From: Nocardioides soli
Lineage (GTDB): Bacteria; Actinomycetota; Actinomycetes; Propionibacteriales; Nocardioidaceae
Length of the DNA stretch: 64,000 bases
Assembly: GCF_014191495.1 (NCBI RefSeq)
Contig: NZ_JACHWR010000001.1
Location: 186,001 to 250,000, forward strand
Direction of reading: 5' to 3'
The notes beneath the pieces were generated by a model that worked only from the letters and a program-made list of their open reading frames with translations, was not told the DNA's origin and did not search any database. This document shows, in pieces, positions 26,966-35,114 of this stretch. The translations under genes were made by a program, and so were the position numbers. The number at the start of each line of letters is the position of its first letter. Within the stretch, counting starts at the first letter, position 1.

Positions 26966-27121
26966 GACATCGGGATAGTCCGCCACGAAACGGCTGCCCC
27001 ACGACGAAAACAACAACCAATACGTGACGGACTATCCCTCCGGAGCGGACATCGGGATAGTCCGCCACGAAACGGCTGACCCGAGCCGAAAACAACAACC
27101 AAAACGTGACGGACTATCCCC
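26966..27121. repeat. Tandem pair of 82-bp hairpin units
   Basis: Two copies, period 82. Each is bounded by GGGATAGTCCG and CGGACTATCCC (26972-27038 and 27054-27120), with CCACGAAACGGCTG, an AAAACAACAACCAA-type A-rich middle and CGTGACGG. The A-rich loop is odd in this GC-rich genome. The position right after glpK fits a terminator or REP function. Confidence 0.85.
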
Positions 27122-27191
27122 CCGGAGCGCCAGCACACCAACCCCCGGGCTGCCCTCTCAGGCGGACCGCTCCCCGTCCGAACGGCGATAC

Positions 27192-27244
27192 CCAGTGACG
27201 ATCTGGCTGTTCCCGAGGTCCGGGAACAGCCAGATCGTCACTGG
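27192..27244. terminator. Bidirectional hairpin with 24-bp perfect stem
   Basis: CCAGTGACGATCTGGCTGTT... pairs over 24 bases with its complement around an AGGTC loop. Six further pairs follow after one C-C mismatch (27185-27251), so the stem reaches into the last codons of the coiled-coil gene ending at 27245. There is no T-run. It separates two convergent units, glpK and the coiled-coil gene. Confidence 0.75.
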
Positions 27245-28144
27245 CTATCGCTGCAGCCGCGCCAGCGCCGCGCGGGCGGCATCACGGGCCCGGGCGGCGG
27301 CGTCGAGGTCGGCGGTCGCCTCGGAGCGGGCCTCCTCGGCCTCGGCGAGCTCGTCGTCGGTCTCCTCGGCGGAGGCCTCGAGGTCGTCGATGCGGCCGCG
27401 CAGCTCGGCGATCTCGGCCTGCAGTTGGAGGCCGCGGGCCTCGAGGGTCTCGACCGTGGCGGTGGCGTCACCGTGGGCGGCCTCGGCCGCGGCGTACGCC
27501 TCCTGCGCCTCGGTGAGTGCCGTCTCGGCGGCGGCGACGGCCTTCGCGTCCGCCTCGGGGTCGGGTACGACGTGCAGGTCGGGCCGACCCGGCGGCTCGG
27601 CCTCCCGCGCGGCAGCGACGAAGCCCAGCGCCTCGGGCACGGCCACCGCACCCTCCACCTCGGCCGGCTCGAGCCCGGTCGTGGTGAGTGCGGCGACGAG
27701 CATCCCGCTGCGCAGCGCCTGGCCGCAGCGCTCGTCGACCATCGCGGCGGTGAGCGTCGCCTCGACCTGGTCGGCGACGGCCTGGGTGACCCGAGTGCCC
27801 TCCTCGCGGGCGATCCGGCGGGCACCGGTCGTCACGGCGGCGGTGAGCTGGCGACGCTGCCGGGTCAGCGCCCGCAGCTCGTCGGCCGACATCGCGGCCT
27901 GCGCCCCACGCAGCGCGGCACCGACCGCCAACACCTGGTCGACCTGCTCCGCGTCGCGGCGTACCAGCAGGTTGGCGACCCATGCCGCGGTCGACGGCTT
28001 CCGCAGCGCCTTGACCCGGGCGGCCACCGGGGTGCCCTTCAGCGCCTTCGCCCGGGCGTCGCGGGACGGCGTGAAGTCCGCCAGCGGGAGCCCGTAGAGC
28101 TCGTCGGCGATCCGCAGCAGCTCGTCGGTCGTCGAGTCGCTCAC
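27245..28144 (-). CDS. Coiled-coil protein of unknown function
   Basis: 299 aa from GTG 28144, overlapping the TGA of the flavin-reductase-like gene. Residues 1-100 are a compact domain (LLRIADELYGLPLADFTPSR, KPSTAAWVANLLVRRDAEQV). From ~195 to the end the protein is almost entirely Ala/Glu/Asp/Arg heptads (TALTEAQEAYAAAEAAHG, LQAEIAELRGRIDDLEAS), predicting a long coiled coil. No membrane segment. It may be a structural or scaffolding partner of its neighbour. No named family is recognised. Confidence 0.75.
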   Translation of the reverse strand: MSDSTTDELLRIADELYGLPLADFTPSRDARAKALKGTPVAARVKALRKPSTAAWVANLLVRRDAEQVDQVLAVGAALRGAQAAMSADELRALTRQRRQLTAAVTTGARRIAREEGTRVTQAVADQVEATLTAAMVDERCGQALRSGMLVAALTTTGLEPAEVEGAVAVPEALGFVAAAREAEPPGRPDLHVVPDPEADAKAVAAAETALTEAQEAYAAAEAAHGDATATVETLEARGLQLQAEIAELRGRIDDLEASAEETDDELAEAEEARSEATADLDAAARARDAARAALARLQR

Positions 28145-28644
28145 GGCCGCACCCACCGACCCCGCCGGCTCACCAGCGGCTCGACGTCGTCGCCGACGGT
28201 CAGCGACTCGATCACGCACGTGAGCAGCGTCGACCAGCCGACCTCGACCGCCGACTGCACGGACACGCCCGCCCAGGTCACGGCGTCGGCGAGGCGAGGC
28301 CCCCAGGACGTGTCGGCGAACGTCGCCATCCGCCACGGCCCGCCGGGTGCGGGGGCGGTGCCGGCGAACGCCTCCGCCAGGTCGCGGTGCCGCCACGACA
28401 GCAGCTGCACGACGGCCCGGCCGGCGCGCGTCGCCTCGTCGGCCAGATCGCTGTCGGGGTCGACCAGCAGCAGCATCCGCGCCGGAGAGCCGTTGGCGAC
28501 CATCAGCGACGAGACGGTCAGCCCGGCGCGCGCCGCCGGCCCCCCGGCGGTGACGAGCGAGACCGTGCCGCCGAGCCGACCGCGGAGACGGCGTACGGGG
28601 TCGGGATCGGGGTCCGCGAAGGGATGCGTGTCGTGGATCGTCAC
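28141..28644 (-). CDS. Flavin-reductase-like FMN-binding split-barrel protein
   Basis: 167 aa. RLRGRLGGTVSLVTAGGPAA, AGLTVSSLMVANGSPARMLL and SDLADEATRAGRAVVQLLSW follow the order of flavin-reductase-like split-barrel domains (entry strand, T-S-S substrate/flavin loop, D-L-A helix). The protein probably binds FMN. The coiled-coil gene overlaps its 3' end by four bases, and plsC lies seven bases downstream of the start. The electron donor and acceptor are unknown. Confidence 0.75.
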   Translation of the reverse strand: MTIHDTHPFADPDPDPVRRLRGRLGGTVSLVTAGGPAARAGLTVSSLMVANGSPARMLLLVDPDSDLADEATRAGRAVVQLLSWRHRDLAEAFAGTAPAPGGPWRMATFADTSWGPRLADAVTWAGVSVQSAVEVGWSTLLTCVIESLTVGDDVEPLVSRRGRWVRP

Positions 28645-28651
28645 AGGACCG

Positions 28652-29377
28652 TCAGGACGCGAGCCGCGACGGGCCCTCGCCGTGGCCGCCGTCCTTCTCG
28701 GCCTTCGACAGCTCCTTGGCCCGGGTGGCGTACATGTCGACGTACTCCTGACCGGAGAGCCGCATGATCTCGTACATGATCTCGTCGGTGATGGAGCGCA
28801 GGATGTAGCGGTCGTTCTCCATGCCGTCGTAGCGGGAGAAGTCCAGCGGCTTGCCGAAGCGCACGACCGGCCGGGTGAACCGGCCGAAGGTCTTGCCCGG
28901 AGGCGCCACCACGTCGGTGCCGACGACGGCGACCGGGATCACCGGGACCTTCGACTCCAGCGCGAGGCGGGCCACCCCGACCTTGCCGCGGTAGAGCCGG
29001 CCGTCGTGGGAGCGGGTGCCCTCGGGGTAGATGCCGAAGAGCTCGCCCTCGGCGAGCAGCCGCTTCGCGGAGATGATCGCCCCCTCGGAGGCGCTGCCGC
29101 CGGACCGGTCGATCGGCACCTGCCCGGACCCCTTGAAGAAGGTCTTCTGCAGCCAGCCCTTGAGACCCGGGGTCGTGAAGTACTCCGCCTTGGCCACGAA
29201 CGTCACCCGGCGCGGGAGTGTGAGCGGCATGAACAGCCAGTCGGCGTACGAGAGGTGGTTGCTGGCGAGGATCGCGGGACCCTCGAGGGGGACGTTCTCG
29301 GCGCCCGACACCCGCGGCCGGAACACGAGCCGGAGCCATGGGCCGAGCGCGATCCACTTCAGGAACCAGTAGAACAC
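28652..29377 (-). CDS. plsC: 1-acyl-sn-glycerol-3-phosphate acyltransferase (PlsC family)
   Basis: 241 aa from GTG 29377 with GGAGG five bases upstream. It transfers an acyl chain to lysophosphatidate at the membrane in phospholipid synthesis. The four acyltransferase blocks are visible: SNHLSYADW (NHx4D, catalytic His/Asp), GQVPIDRSGGSASE, GIYPEGTRSHDGRL (PEGTRS, substrate phosphate) and VPVIPVAVVGTD. The hydrophobic N-terminus FYWFLKWIALGPWLRLVF can dip into the membrane. The counterpart in the M. tuberculosis block is Rv2182c. Confidence 0.9.
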   Translation of the reverse strand: MFYWFLKWIALGPWLRLVFRPRVSGAENVPLEGPAILASNHLSYADWLFMPLTLPRRVTFVAKAEYFTTPGLKGWLQKTFFKGSGQVPIDRSGGSASEGAIISAKRLLAEGELFGIYPEGTRSHDGRLYRGKVGVARLALESKVPVIPVAVVGTDVVAPPGKTFGRFTRPVVRFGKPLDFSRYDGMENDRYILRSITDEIMYEIMRLSGQEYVDMYATRAKELSKAEKDGGHGEGPSRLAS

Positions 29378-29492
29378 CGCCACCTCCGCACCAGCCCGAG
29401 TCACCTTCGCGGGAAGCCTAGTACCCGGCCCGCCGCTGGTCTCCCCACCCGTTGTACTCCCCGAGACGGGTCCGGTGGTGCACACTGCGCAG

Positions 29493-30266
29493 ATGACGAT
29501 CCATCCGCTGGCCGCGCCGCTGTCGGAGCCCGCCCGGCCGGAGCTGACCGGAGGCCGCCGGATCGGGGTCCTCCTCAGCCACGGATTCACCGGCCAGCCG
29601 GCCTCGATGAAGCCGTGGGGCGAGGCACTGGCGGAGCGTGGGTACGCCGTCGTGGTGCCGCGCCTGCCCGGGCACGGCACCACGTGGCAGGAGCTCAACA
29701 CGCTGACCTGGGCCGACTGGTACGCCGAGCTCGACCGGACCCTCGACCGGCTGGTCGCCGAGAACGACGCCGTCGTCGTGGGTGGCCTGTCGATGGGCGG
29801 CGCGCTCGTGCTGCGGCTCGCCGCGGACCGGCCGGGCGACGTCGCCGGCGTGATGGTGGTGAACCCGGCCGTGGCGACCAAGCGACTCGACGTCAAGCTG
29901 CTGCCGGTGCTCAAGCACCTGGTGAAGTCGTTTCCCGGTATCGCCGACGACATCAAGAAGCCGGGCGCCGAGGAGTTCGGCTACACGCGTACGCCGTTGA
30001 AGGCGGTCCACTCGATGATGCAGCAGTGGCCGGAGCTCGTCGCCGACCTGCCGAAGGTCACCGCGCCGCTGCTCTACTTCCGCTCGGCCGAGGACCACGT
30101 CGTCGACGAGGCCTCCGAGCCCCTGATCACCGGCCGGGTGTCCTCCCGCGACGTCACCGTGGTCCGGCTCGCGGACAGCTACCACGTCGCCACGCTCGAC
30201 CACGACGCCCAGCGGATCTTCGACGAGAGTGCCGCATTCGTCGCCCGAGTGGCCACTATTTCGTAG
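29493..30266 (+). CDS. Alpha/beta hydrolase (carboxylesterase / monoacylglycerol-lipase type)
   Basis: 257 aa from ATG 29493; an ATG six codons earlier is possible. The oxyanion loop is LLSHGFTGQPASM, the nucleophile elbow GGLSMGGAL (Ser), the acid is in YFRSAEDHVVD, and the catalytic His is in DSYHVATLDHD. The spacing fits Est30-like esterases that cut short to medium acyl esters. No signal peptide, so cytoplasmic. Divergent from plsC; a link to lipid turnover is plausible but not shown. Confidence 0.87.
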   Translation: MTIHPLAAPLSEPARPELTGGRRIGVLLSHGFTGQPASMKPWGEALAERGYAVVVPRLPGHGTTWQELNTLTWADWYAELDRTLDRLVAENDAVVVGGLSMGGALVLRLAADRPGDVAGVMVVNPAVATKRLDVKLLPVLKHLVKSFPGIADDIKKPGAEEFGYTRTPLKAVHSMMQQWPELVADLPKVTAPLLYFRSAEDHVVDEASEPLITGRVSSRDVTVVRLADSYHVATLDHDAQRIFDESAAFVARVATIS

Positions 30267-30281
30267 GACGGGCATACGCTC

Positions 30282-30779
30282 GTGGATGTGCCGGACCCCC
30301 GCGACCCGCGCGACGAGCGCGGCGATCACGATCACCACGACCAGAGCGCCGACGAGCGCGCCTGGCAGGCGATCGTCGACAACTACGGCGAGCGCGCCGA
30401 GATCGACGAGTCGCCCGCGGCCGAGCCACCGGTGTCCGACGCACCCTTCGGCGGTCGGTTCGGCGACCCGCGCGCGTTCCTCGAGGACGCCGACGACCCC
30501 TACGTCGGGCACGAGCCCGCCGACCTCGACGACGCCGAGGACGGCTACGTGCCGCCACCACCGCCGCCGCTCCCGACGGTGGCCCCCGACCGCGGGCTGG
30601 CCTGGGCCGGCGTCTTCGGCTCGCCGACCATCCTGCTGGTCTCGCTGATCCTCGGCATCGACCTGCCCAGCTGGCTGGGCTACCTGCTGATCGGCGGCTT
30701 CGTCGGCGGCTTCGTCTACCTGGTGCTCAAGATGCCCCGCGAGCCCCGCGACCCCTGGGACGACGGCGCGCAGGTCTAG
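30282..30779 (+). CDS. Acidic, histidine-rich two-helix membrane protein
   Basis: 165 aa from a GTG at 30282. The first ~105 residues are acidic and low in complexity (DERGDHDHHDQ, PPPPPPLP). Two hydrophobic helices follow (LAWAGVFGSPTILLVSLILG and LPSWLGYLLIGGFVGGFVYL) and a short charged tail. It begins 15 bases after the esterase stop and is likely in the same transcript. A conserved-hypothetical type found in actinobacteria; no function can be assigned. Confidence 0.75.
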   Translation: MDVPDPRDPRDERGDHDHHDQSADERAWQAIVDNYGERAEIDESPAAEPPVSDAPFGGRFGDPRAFLEDADDPYVGHEPADLDDAEDGYVPPPPPPLPTVAPDRGLAWAGVFGSPTILLVSLILGIDLPSWLGYLLIGGFVGGFVYLVLKMPREPRDPWDDGAQV

Positions 30780-30816
30780 TGGTCGTCTCGAAGCCCCCCG
30801 GCATTACTGTGCCATC

Positions 30817-32061
30817 GTGAGCGTCAACGAGACCGTCGAGATCACCGGCCACCTGATGGACCACGGCATCCTGTCGCGGGTCCTCGACGACATTCGCGAG
30901 TACGGCGGCGACTACACGATCGACCGCTTCGACGTCGGCCGCGAGACCGACGACACCTCGCACGCCGTAGTCAACGTGATCGCGGAGGACGAGGAGTCGC
31001 TCCAGCGACTGCTGATGCGGCTGCAGACCCGCGGCGTGAACCAGGTCGACCCGGGCACCGCCCAGGTCACGGAGGCCGACCGGGACGGCGTCTTCCCCGA
31101 CCAGTTCTACTCGACCACGAACCTCGAGACCCGGGTGCGCATCGACGGCACCTGGCTGCAGGTCGAGAACCCGGAGATGGACTGCGGCCTGGTGCTCGAG
31201 CGCGACGCCGACGGCAAGCCGGTCCGCGTCTACACGCTGCCGATGTCCGACGTACGCGCCGGCATGCTCGTCGTCACCGGCGCCGACGGCATCAAGGTGA
31301 CGATCCCGGCGCCCGACCGGAGCGGGGAGGCCTTCGGGTTCATGGAGTCGGAGGTGTCCTCGGAGAAGCCCCAGGCCGTGCTGGTGCGCCAGGTCGCCGA
31401 CGGCATGCGCGAGGCCAAGGCGGCCGGCAAGAAGGTGCTGTGGGTCGGCGGCCCGGGCATCGTCCACACCGGCGCCGCACCGGCGATGGTCGCGATGGTC
31501 GAGGCGGGGTACGTCGACGTGCTGTTCGCCGGCAACGCCCTCGCGACCCACGACATCGAGTCCGCGCTCTATGGCACCAGCCTCGGCGTCGACCTCGCGA
31601 TGGGCCGCGGCGTCGAGCACGGCCACGAGCACCACATCCGCGCGATCAACACGATCCGCAAGGCGGGCTCGATCCGCGAGGCGGTCGAGGCCGGGGTGCT
31701 GACCCGCGGGATCATGCACGCTCTCGTCCGGCACGACAAGGAGTACGTGCTGGTCGGCTCGGTGCGCGACGACGGTCCGCTGCCCGACGTCTACACCGAC
31801 GTCATCGAGGGTCAGCGTGCGATGCGCGCCCAGCTCGAGGACGTCGGCTTCTGCCTGATGACCGCGACCATGCTGCACTCCGTCGCGACCGGCAACATCC
31901 TGCCGGCGTCGATCCCGCTGGTCTGCGTCGACATCAACCCGGCGACGGTCACCAAGCTCGCCGACCGGGGCTCCTCGCAGGCCCGCGGCATCGTCACCGA
32001 CGTCGGGCTGTTCCTCGAGCAGCTTGCCGTCGAGCTCGTGCCCGAGTACCGGCGGTCCTGA
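30817..32061 (+). CDS. TIGR00300 / LOR-SDH domain protein, possible ornithine cyclodeaminase
   Basis: 414 aa from GTG 30817. The N-terminal ~100 residues form the LOR/SDH regulatory-type domain (ETVEITGHLMDHGILSRVLD). The rest contains a Rossmann-like core (KKVLWVGGPGIVHTGAAPAM and YVDVLFAGNALATHDIESAL) and VDINPATVTKLADRGSSQAR. This matches proteins of family TIGR00300. Related domains occur in archaeal ornithine cyclodeaminase and cyanobacterial ArgZ/AgrE, so nitrogen or ornithine metabolism is suggested. Its 3' end overlaps the convergent ROK kinase gene by 68 bases. Confidence 0.8.
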   Translation: MSVNETVEITGHLMDHGILSRVLDDIREYGGDYTIDRFDVGRETDDTSHAVVNVIAEDEESLQRLLMRLQTRGVNQVDPGTAQVTEADRDGVFPDQFYSTTNLETRVRIDGTWLQVENPEMDCGLVLERDADGKPVRVYTLPMSDVRAGMLVVTGADGIKVTIPAPDRSGEAFGFMESEVSSEKPQAVLVRQVADGMREAKAAGKKVLWVGGPGIVHTGAAPAMVAMVEAGYVDVLFAGNALATHDIESALYGTSLGVDLAMGRGVEHGHEHHIRAINTIRKAGSIREAVEAGVLTRGIMHALVRHDKEYVLVGSVRDDGPLPDVYTDVIEGQRAMRAQLEDVGFCLMTATMLHSVATGNILPASIPLVCVDINPATVTKLADRGSSQARGIVTDVGLFLEQLAVELVPEYRRS

Positions 32062-32962
32062 ACCGCTGCCGGGCCAGGTCGGCCGCCCCGATCGCCCCGG
32101 CCTCCGGCCCGAGCGCGGCGCGGACGACCGGCGGGACCGTGCGGTGGTCGGCCCCGACCAACGACGTACGCAGCGCGCTGCGCGCCGGCTCGAGCAGCAG
32201 GTCGCCCGCGGCCGAGAGCCCGCCCCCGATCACCACGATCTCGGGGTCGAACGCCGCGACCAGGTTGGCCACCCCGACGCCGAGCCAGGTGCCCACGGAC
32301 GCGAACGCCTCCAGCGCCAGCGGGTCGCCGGCCTCGGCGGCCTCGGTGATCATCGGACCGGTCAGCTGGTCGCCACCGCCGCGCTCGCGGACGAAGCGGA
32401 CCAGCGCGTTGCCGCTGCAGTACTGCTCCCAGCAGCCGGCGCCGCCGCACTCGCAGCCGCGGCCGTCGGGCACGACCTGCATGTGGCCGAACTCCCCCGC
32501 CATGCCGTTGTAGCCGCGGTGCACGGTGCTCTCGAGCACCACCGCTCCGCCGATCCCGGTGCCCAGCGTGATGACCAGCGCGTTCTCGGCGTCCCCCACC
32601 GCGCCGTACACGACCTCGGCGCGGGCCGCACAGTTCGCGTCGTTGTCGAGCACCACCGGCGCGCTCCAGCGCTCGGCCAGCCGCGCCCGCACGCCCTCGT
32701 CGCGCCACGGCAGGTGCGGCGCGAACCGCACCCGCTCCCCCTGCGCGTCGACGAAGCCGGCCGCGGCGATCCCGATCGCGCTGATCCGGCGGATGCCCGC
32801 GATCTCCTGGACCGCCTCGGTCAGCGCGTCCTCGACCAGACTCGCCTCCACCCGGCGCCCCGGCGTCGTGCGCAGTGCCGTGCGCAGCACCCGCCCGGAG
32901 CGCGACACGGCCGTCGCGAGGACCTTGGTGCCGCCGATGTCGACGCCGATGAACAGAGCCAC
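31994..32962 (-). CDS. ROK-family sugar kinase (glucokinase-like)
   Basis: 322 aa, probably starting at a GTG without a clear ribosome site. The ATP-binding motif GVDIGGTKVLATAVS opens the protein. VLDNDANCAARAEVVYG supplies the catalytic Asp, EFGHMQVVPDGRGCECGGAG and CWEQYCSG give the ROK zinc motif (CxCGGxGCWE), and the C-terminal FDPEIVVIGGGLS binds adenosine. No helix-turn-helix, so it is a kinase rather than a repressor. A paralogue lies 0.6 kb away at 33592-34533. Sugar specificity is not readable. Confidence 0.87.
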   Translation of the reverse strand: MALFIGVDIGGTKVLATAVSRSGRVLRTALRTTPGRRVEASLVEDALTEAVQEIAGIRRISAIGIAAAGFVDAQGERVRFAPHLPWRDEGVRARLAERWSAPVVLDNDANCAARAEVVYGAVGDAENALVITLGTGIGGAVVLESTVHRGYNGMAGEFGHMQVVPDGRGCECGGAGCWEQYCSGNALVRFVRERGGGDQLTGPMITEAAEAGDPLALEAFASVGTWLGVGVANLVAAFDPEIVVIGGGLSAAGDLLLEPARSALRTSLVGADHRTVPPVVRAALGPEAGAIGAADLARQRFRTAGTRARARRQAARGTARRR

Positions 32963-32994
32963 GCGGGCTATTCGACCACGCCGCTCGGACGCCG

Positions 32995-33276
32995 CTACCT
33001 CGGCCGATACACCTCCGCCCGGTGTTCGATGCGCATCACGAGGATCTCATCGGCCTCGTCGTCGATGCGATAGAGCACGCGGTAGGTGCCGCGCCGAGCC
33101 GCGCGGATACCGGCCAGCTCGCCACGCAGCGCCTTCCCGACCCGCTGCGGGTTCTCGAGCAGCGGCCCGGTGAGGAACTCGATGACCGCGGTCGCCACCG
33201 GCTCCGGCAGCCCCGACTGCAGGGCCCGGACGGCCGGAGGGGCCAGGACCAGTTCGTACGGCGGGCTCGTGCTCAC
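32995..33276 (-). CDS. relE: RelE/ParE-family toxin
   Basis: 93 aa. YELVLAPPAVRALQSGLPEP, GKALRGELAGIRAARRGTYR and VLYRIDDEADEILVMRIEHR, ending VYRP, follow the RelE fold: N-terminal helices, a basic strand, then the Arg/Tyr/His C-terminal strand. RelE toxins cut mRNA on the ribosome. Its GTG overlaps the end of the antitoxin gene by four bases, as in most type II pairs. Confidence 0.88.
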   Translation of the reverse strand: MSTSPPYELVLAPPAVRALQSGLPEPVATAVIEFLTGPLLENPQRVGKALRGELAGIRAARRGTYRVLYRIDDEADEILVMRIEHRAEVYRPR

Positions 33277-33539
33277 CGACGAAGGGCCCGCACCGCGTCC
33301 GCGCCGCGAACGACATCTCCGGTGCGGTAGGCGGCATCGGCCTCCCGGATGTCGGCCATGGCCTGCGGATCGCTGAGCACGGCGAGGGTCTCCTCCAGCT
33401 CGGCAAGGTCGTCGGGACTGATGATGACGGCCGCGGCCCGGCCGTTGCGCGTGACCGTAACCCGCTCGTGCTCGCGTTCGACGCGATCAATGACGTCGCT
33501 GAAGTGGTTGCGAACTTCGCGCAGCGGCTCGACAGACAT
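33273..33539 (-). CDS. Phd/YefM-family antitoxin
   Basis: 88 aa from ATG 33539 (MSVEPLREVRNHFSDVIDRV), which fits the family better than upstream starts. The N-terminal ~50 residues form the Phd/YefM DNA-binding fold (VTVTRNGRAAAVIISPDDLA). The acidic C-terminus (EETLAVLSDPQAMADIREAD) wraps the toxin. It is the first gene of the pair, and a perfect palindrome sits directly upstream of the ATG, fitting autorepression. Confidence 0.87.
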   Translation of the reverse strand: MSVEPLREVRNHFSDVIDRVEREHERVTVTRNGRAAAVIISPDDLAELEETLAVLSDPQAMADIREADAAYRTGDVVRGADAVRALRR

Positions 33540-33541
33540 GA

Positions 33542-33553
33542 CCACAATTGTGG
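33542..33553. promoter_or_regulatory. Palindromic operator candidate of the toxin-antitoxin pair
   Basis: CCACAATTGTGG, a perfect 12-bp palindrome two bases upstream of the antitoxin ATG. It takes the place of a ribosome binding site. AT in the centre is unusual for this region. Confidence 0.6.
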
Positions 33554-33591
33554 CGCTCCGGACCCGAATACTCAACCCTTCACGGAGCGAC

Positions 33592-34533
33592 TCAGCGCCG
33601 GGACAGGTCGGCGGCGCCGATCAGGCCGGCGCGGTTGCCGAGGCGGGCCTTGCGGATCTCGGGGATCGGGCGGAAGCCGCGGCCGACCAACTGGGCGCCA
33701 AACGCCTCGCGGGTGGGGCCGAGCAGCAGCTCGTCGGCCTCGCTCACGCCGCCGCCGATCACGACCACCCCGGGGTCGAGGATCTCGGTGAGCGACGCGA
33801 TGCCCTCGCCCAGCCACCGACCGAGCTCGGAGAGCTGCTGGATCGCGCCCTGGTCGCCGTGCTGGGCGGCCTCGGTGATCAGCGGGCCGGTGATCGCGTT
33901 CAGGTCGCCGCCGGCGCGCTGGAGCATGCCCTGCGCGATCATCGCGCCGCTCATCGCCAGCGCGCGGGCCTCACGCACCAGGGCGGAGCCGCTGGCGTAC
34001 TGCTCGAAGCAGCCGTGCTTGCCGCAGCCGCAGAGGATCCCGTTCGGTACGACGCGCATGTGGCCGATCTCGGCGCCGACGCCGTTCGCCCCGCGGTAGA
34101 CCTCGCCGTCGAGCACCAGGCCGCCGCCGACACCGGTGCCGACTGTCACGAGCAGCAGGTCGTCGACGTCGTGGCCGGCTCCGTAGACGAACTCGCCCCA
34201 GGCCGCGGCGTTGGCGTCGTTCTCGATCACGACGGGCAGGTCGACCCGCTTCTCGAGCTCACCCTTGAGGTCCTCGTTGCGCCAGGCCACGTTGGGGGCG
34301 AACAGCACCACCGCCCGGGCCTTGTCGATGTAGCCCGCCGCGCCGACGCCGACGGTGGCGATGTCGTGGCGGGACCGCAGGTCGGTGACCAGGCCCGCGA
34401 TCGCCTCCTCGATCGCCTCGGCGTCGGTCGCCGGCGACTCCACGCGCAGCGCCTCGAGGATCACGCCGTGCTCGTCGACCACGCCGCCGGCGATCTTGGT
34501 GCCGCCCACGTCGATCCCACAGGCCAGGCTCAT
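33592..34533 (-). CDS. glcK: ROK-family glucokinase
   Basis: 313 aa from ATG 34533. CGIDVGGTKIAGGVVDEHG binds phosphate and VIENDANAAAWGEFVYGAG carries the catalytic Asp. EIGHMRVVPNGILCGCGKHG then CFEQYASG is the ROK zinc motif. ILDPGVVVIGGGVSEADELL is the adenosine region. The internal repeat-free length and insert (REARALAMSGAMIAQGMLQR) match actinobacterial glucokinases (GlkA type). It phosphorylates glucose at C6 for glycolysis. It is probably the main glucokinase, and the shorter-motif paralogue at 31994 a second one. Confidence 0.9.
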   Translation of the reverse strand: MSLACGIDVGGTKIAGGVVDEHGVILEALRVESPATDAEAIEEAIAGLVTDLRSRHDIATVGVGAAGYIDKARAVVLFAPNVAWRNEDLKGELEKRVDLPVVIENDANAAAWGEFVYGAGHDVDDLLLVTVGTGVGGGLVLDGEVYRGANGVGAEIGHMRVVPNGILCGCGKHGCFEQYASGSALVREARALAMSGAMIAQGMLQRAGGDLNAITGPLITEAAQHGDQGAIQQLSELGRWLGEGIASLTEILDPGVVVIGGGVSEADELLLGPTREAFGAQLVGRGFRPIPEIRKARLGNRAGLIGAADLSRR

Positions 34534-34563
34534 CGGGCCACCGCCTGCGGCCGGATCCGGGCG

Positions 34564-34690
34564 GCGGTGGGCAGTCCACCTGATGCCGGCCGGGGCAGGT
34601 GGAGCGCCCACCGCTCCTCGGCCGCCCGTGCAGCGGGCGGTGGGCAGTCCACCTGATGCCAGCTGAGGAAGGTGGAGCATCCACCGCCGT
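34564..34690. repeat. Tandem hairpin units with GCGGTGGGC / GCCCACCGC arms
   Basis: Two units, period 73. Both begin GCGGTGGGCAGTCCACCTGA (34564 and 34637) and close with AGGTGGA plus GCCCACCGC or CCACCGC. Each folds as a 9-bp outer and 7-bp inner stem. They lie between two minus-strand genes and may end transcription of the ArsA operon or process the message. Confidence 0.8.
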
Positions 34691-34723
34691 TCGGCGAGAC
34701 ACGCGGTGATCGACGCAGCCTGC

Positions 34724-35113
34724 TCATCGGTCGTCCTCCTCGGGATCGGTGTCGTCGGGCCACTCGTCGCCCTCGTCGTCGAGGTCGATGTGCTCGACCC
34801 CGCTCTCCGCGGCGCCCCGATCGTGGGTGCCGGCCGCGGCCACCAGCCCGGCGAGGGCGTGGAGCGCCGAGGTCGCCGCGCTCGCGAGCTGCGTGCGCAC
34901 CTCGGGGCTCAGCTCCCGCACCGCGTGCACGGTGCGGCAGATCGGGCAGTACGAGCACTCCGGCGCGCCGGTGGCCAGATGCTCCTCCACGTCGTGGGTC
35001 GCGTCCTTCGCCCAGCCGGTCAGCGCACCGAGGAGCTTCGCGGCCTCCTCGGCGAGGCTGCCCACCTCGGGCCCCTCGGGCCCGTCGCACGGCTCGTTCC
35101 CGTCCCCGCTCAC
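34724..35113 (-). CDS. Small acidic protein with CxxCxxC motif
   Basis: 129 aa from GTG 35113, with GGGAG upstream. Helical (LAEEAAKLLGALTGWAKDAT) with one C-S-Y-C-P-I-C cluster near the middle, then VHAVRELSPEVRTQLASAAT, and a strongly acidic end (DEGDEWPDDTDPEEDD). The single cluster could bind zinc or iron as a dimer. It directly follows the ArsA-like ATPase gene, one base apart, so it is likely in that operon. A conserved type in actinobacteria; function unknown. Confidence 0.78.
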   Translation of the reverse strand: MSGDGNEPCDGPEGPEVGSLAEEAAKLLGALTGWAKDATHDVEEHLATGAPECSYCPICRTVHAVRELSPEVRTQLASAATSALHALAGLVAAAGTHDRGAAESGVEHIDLDDEGDEWPDDTDPEEDDR

Positions 35114-35114
35114 G

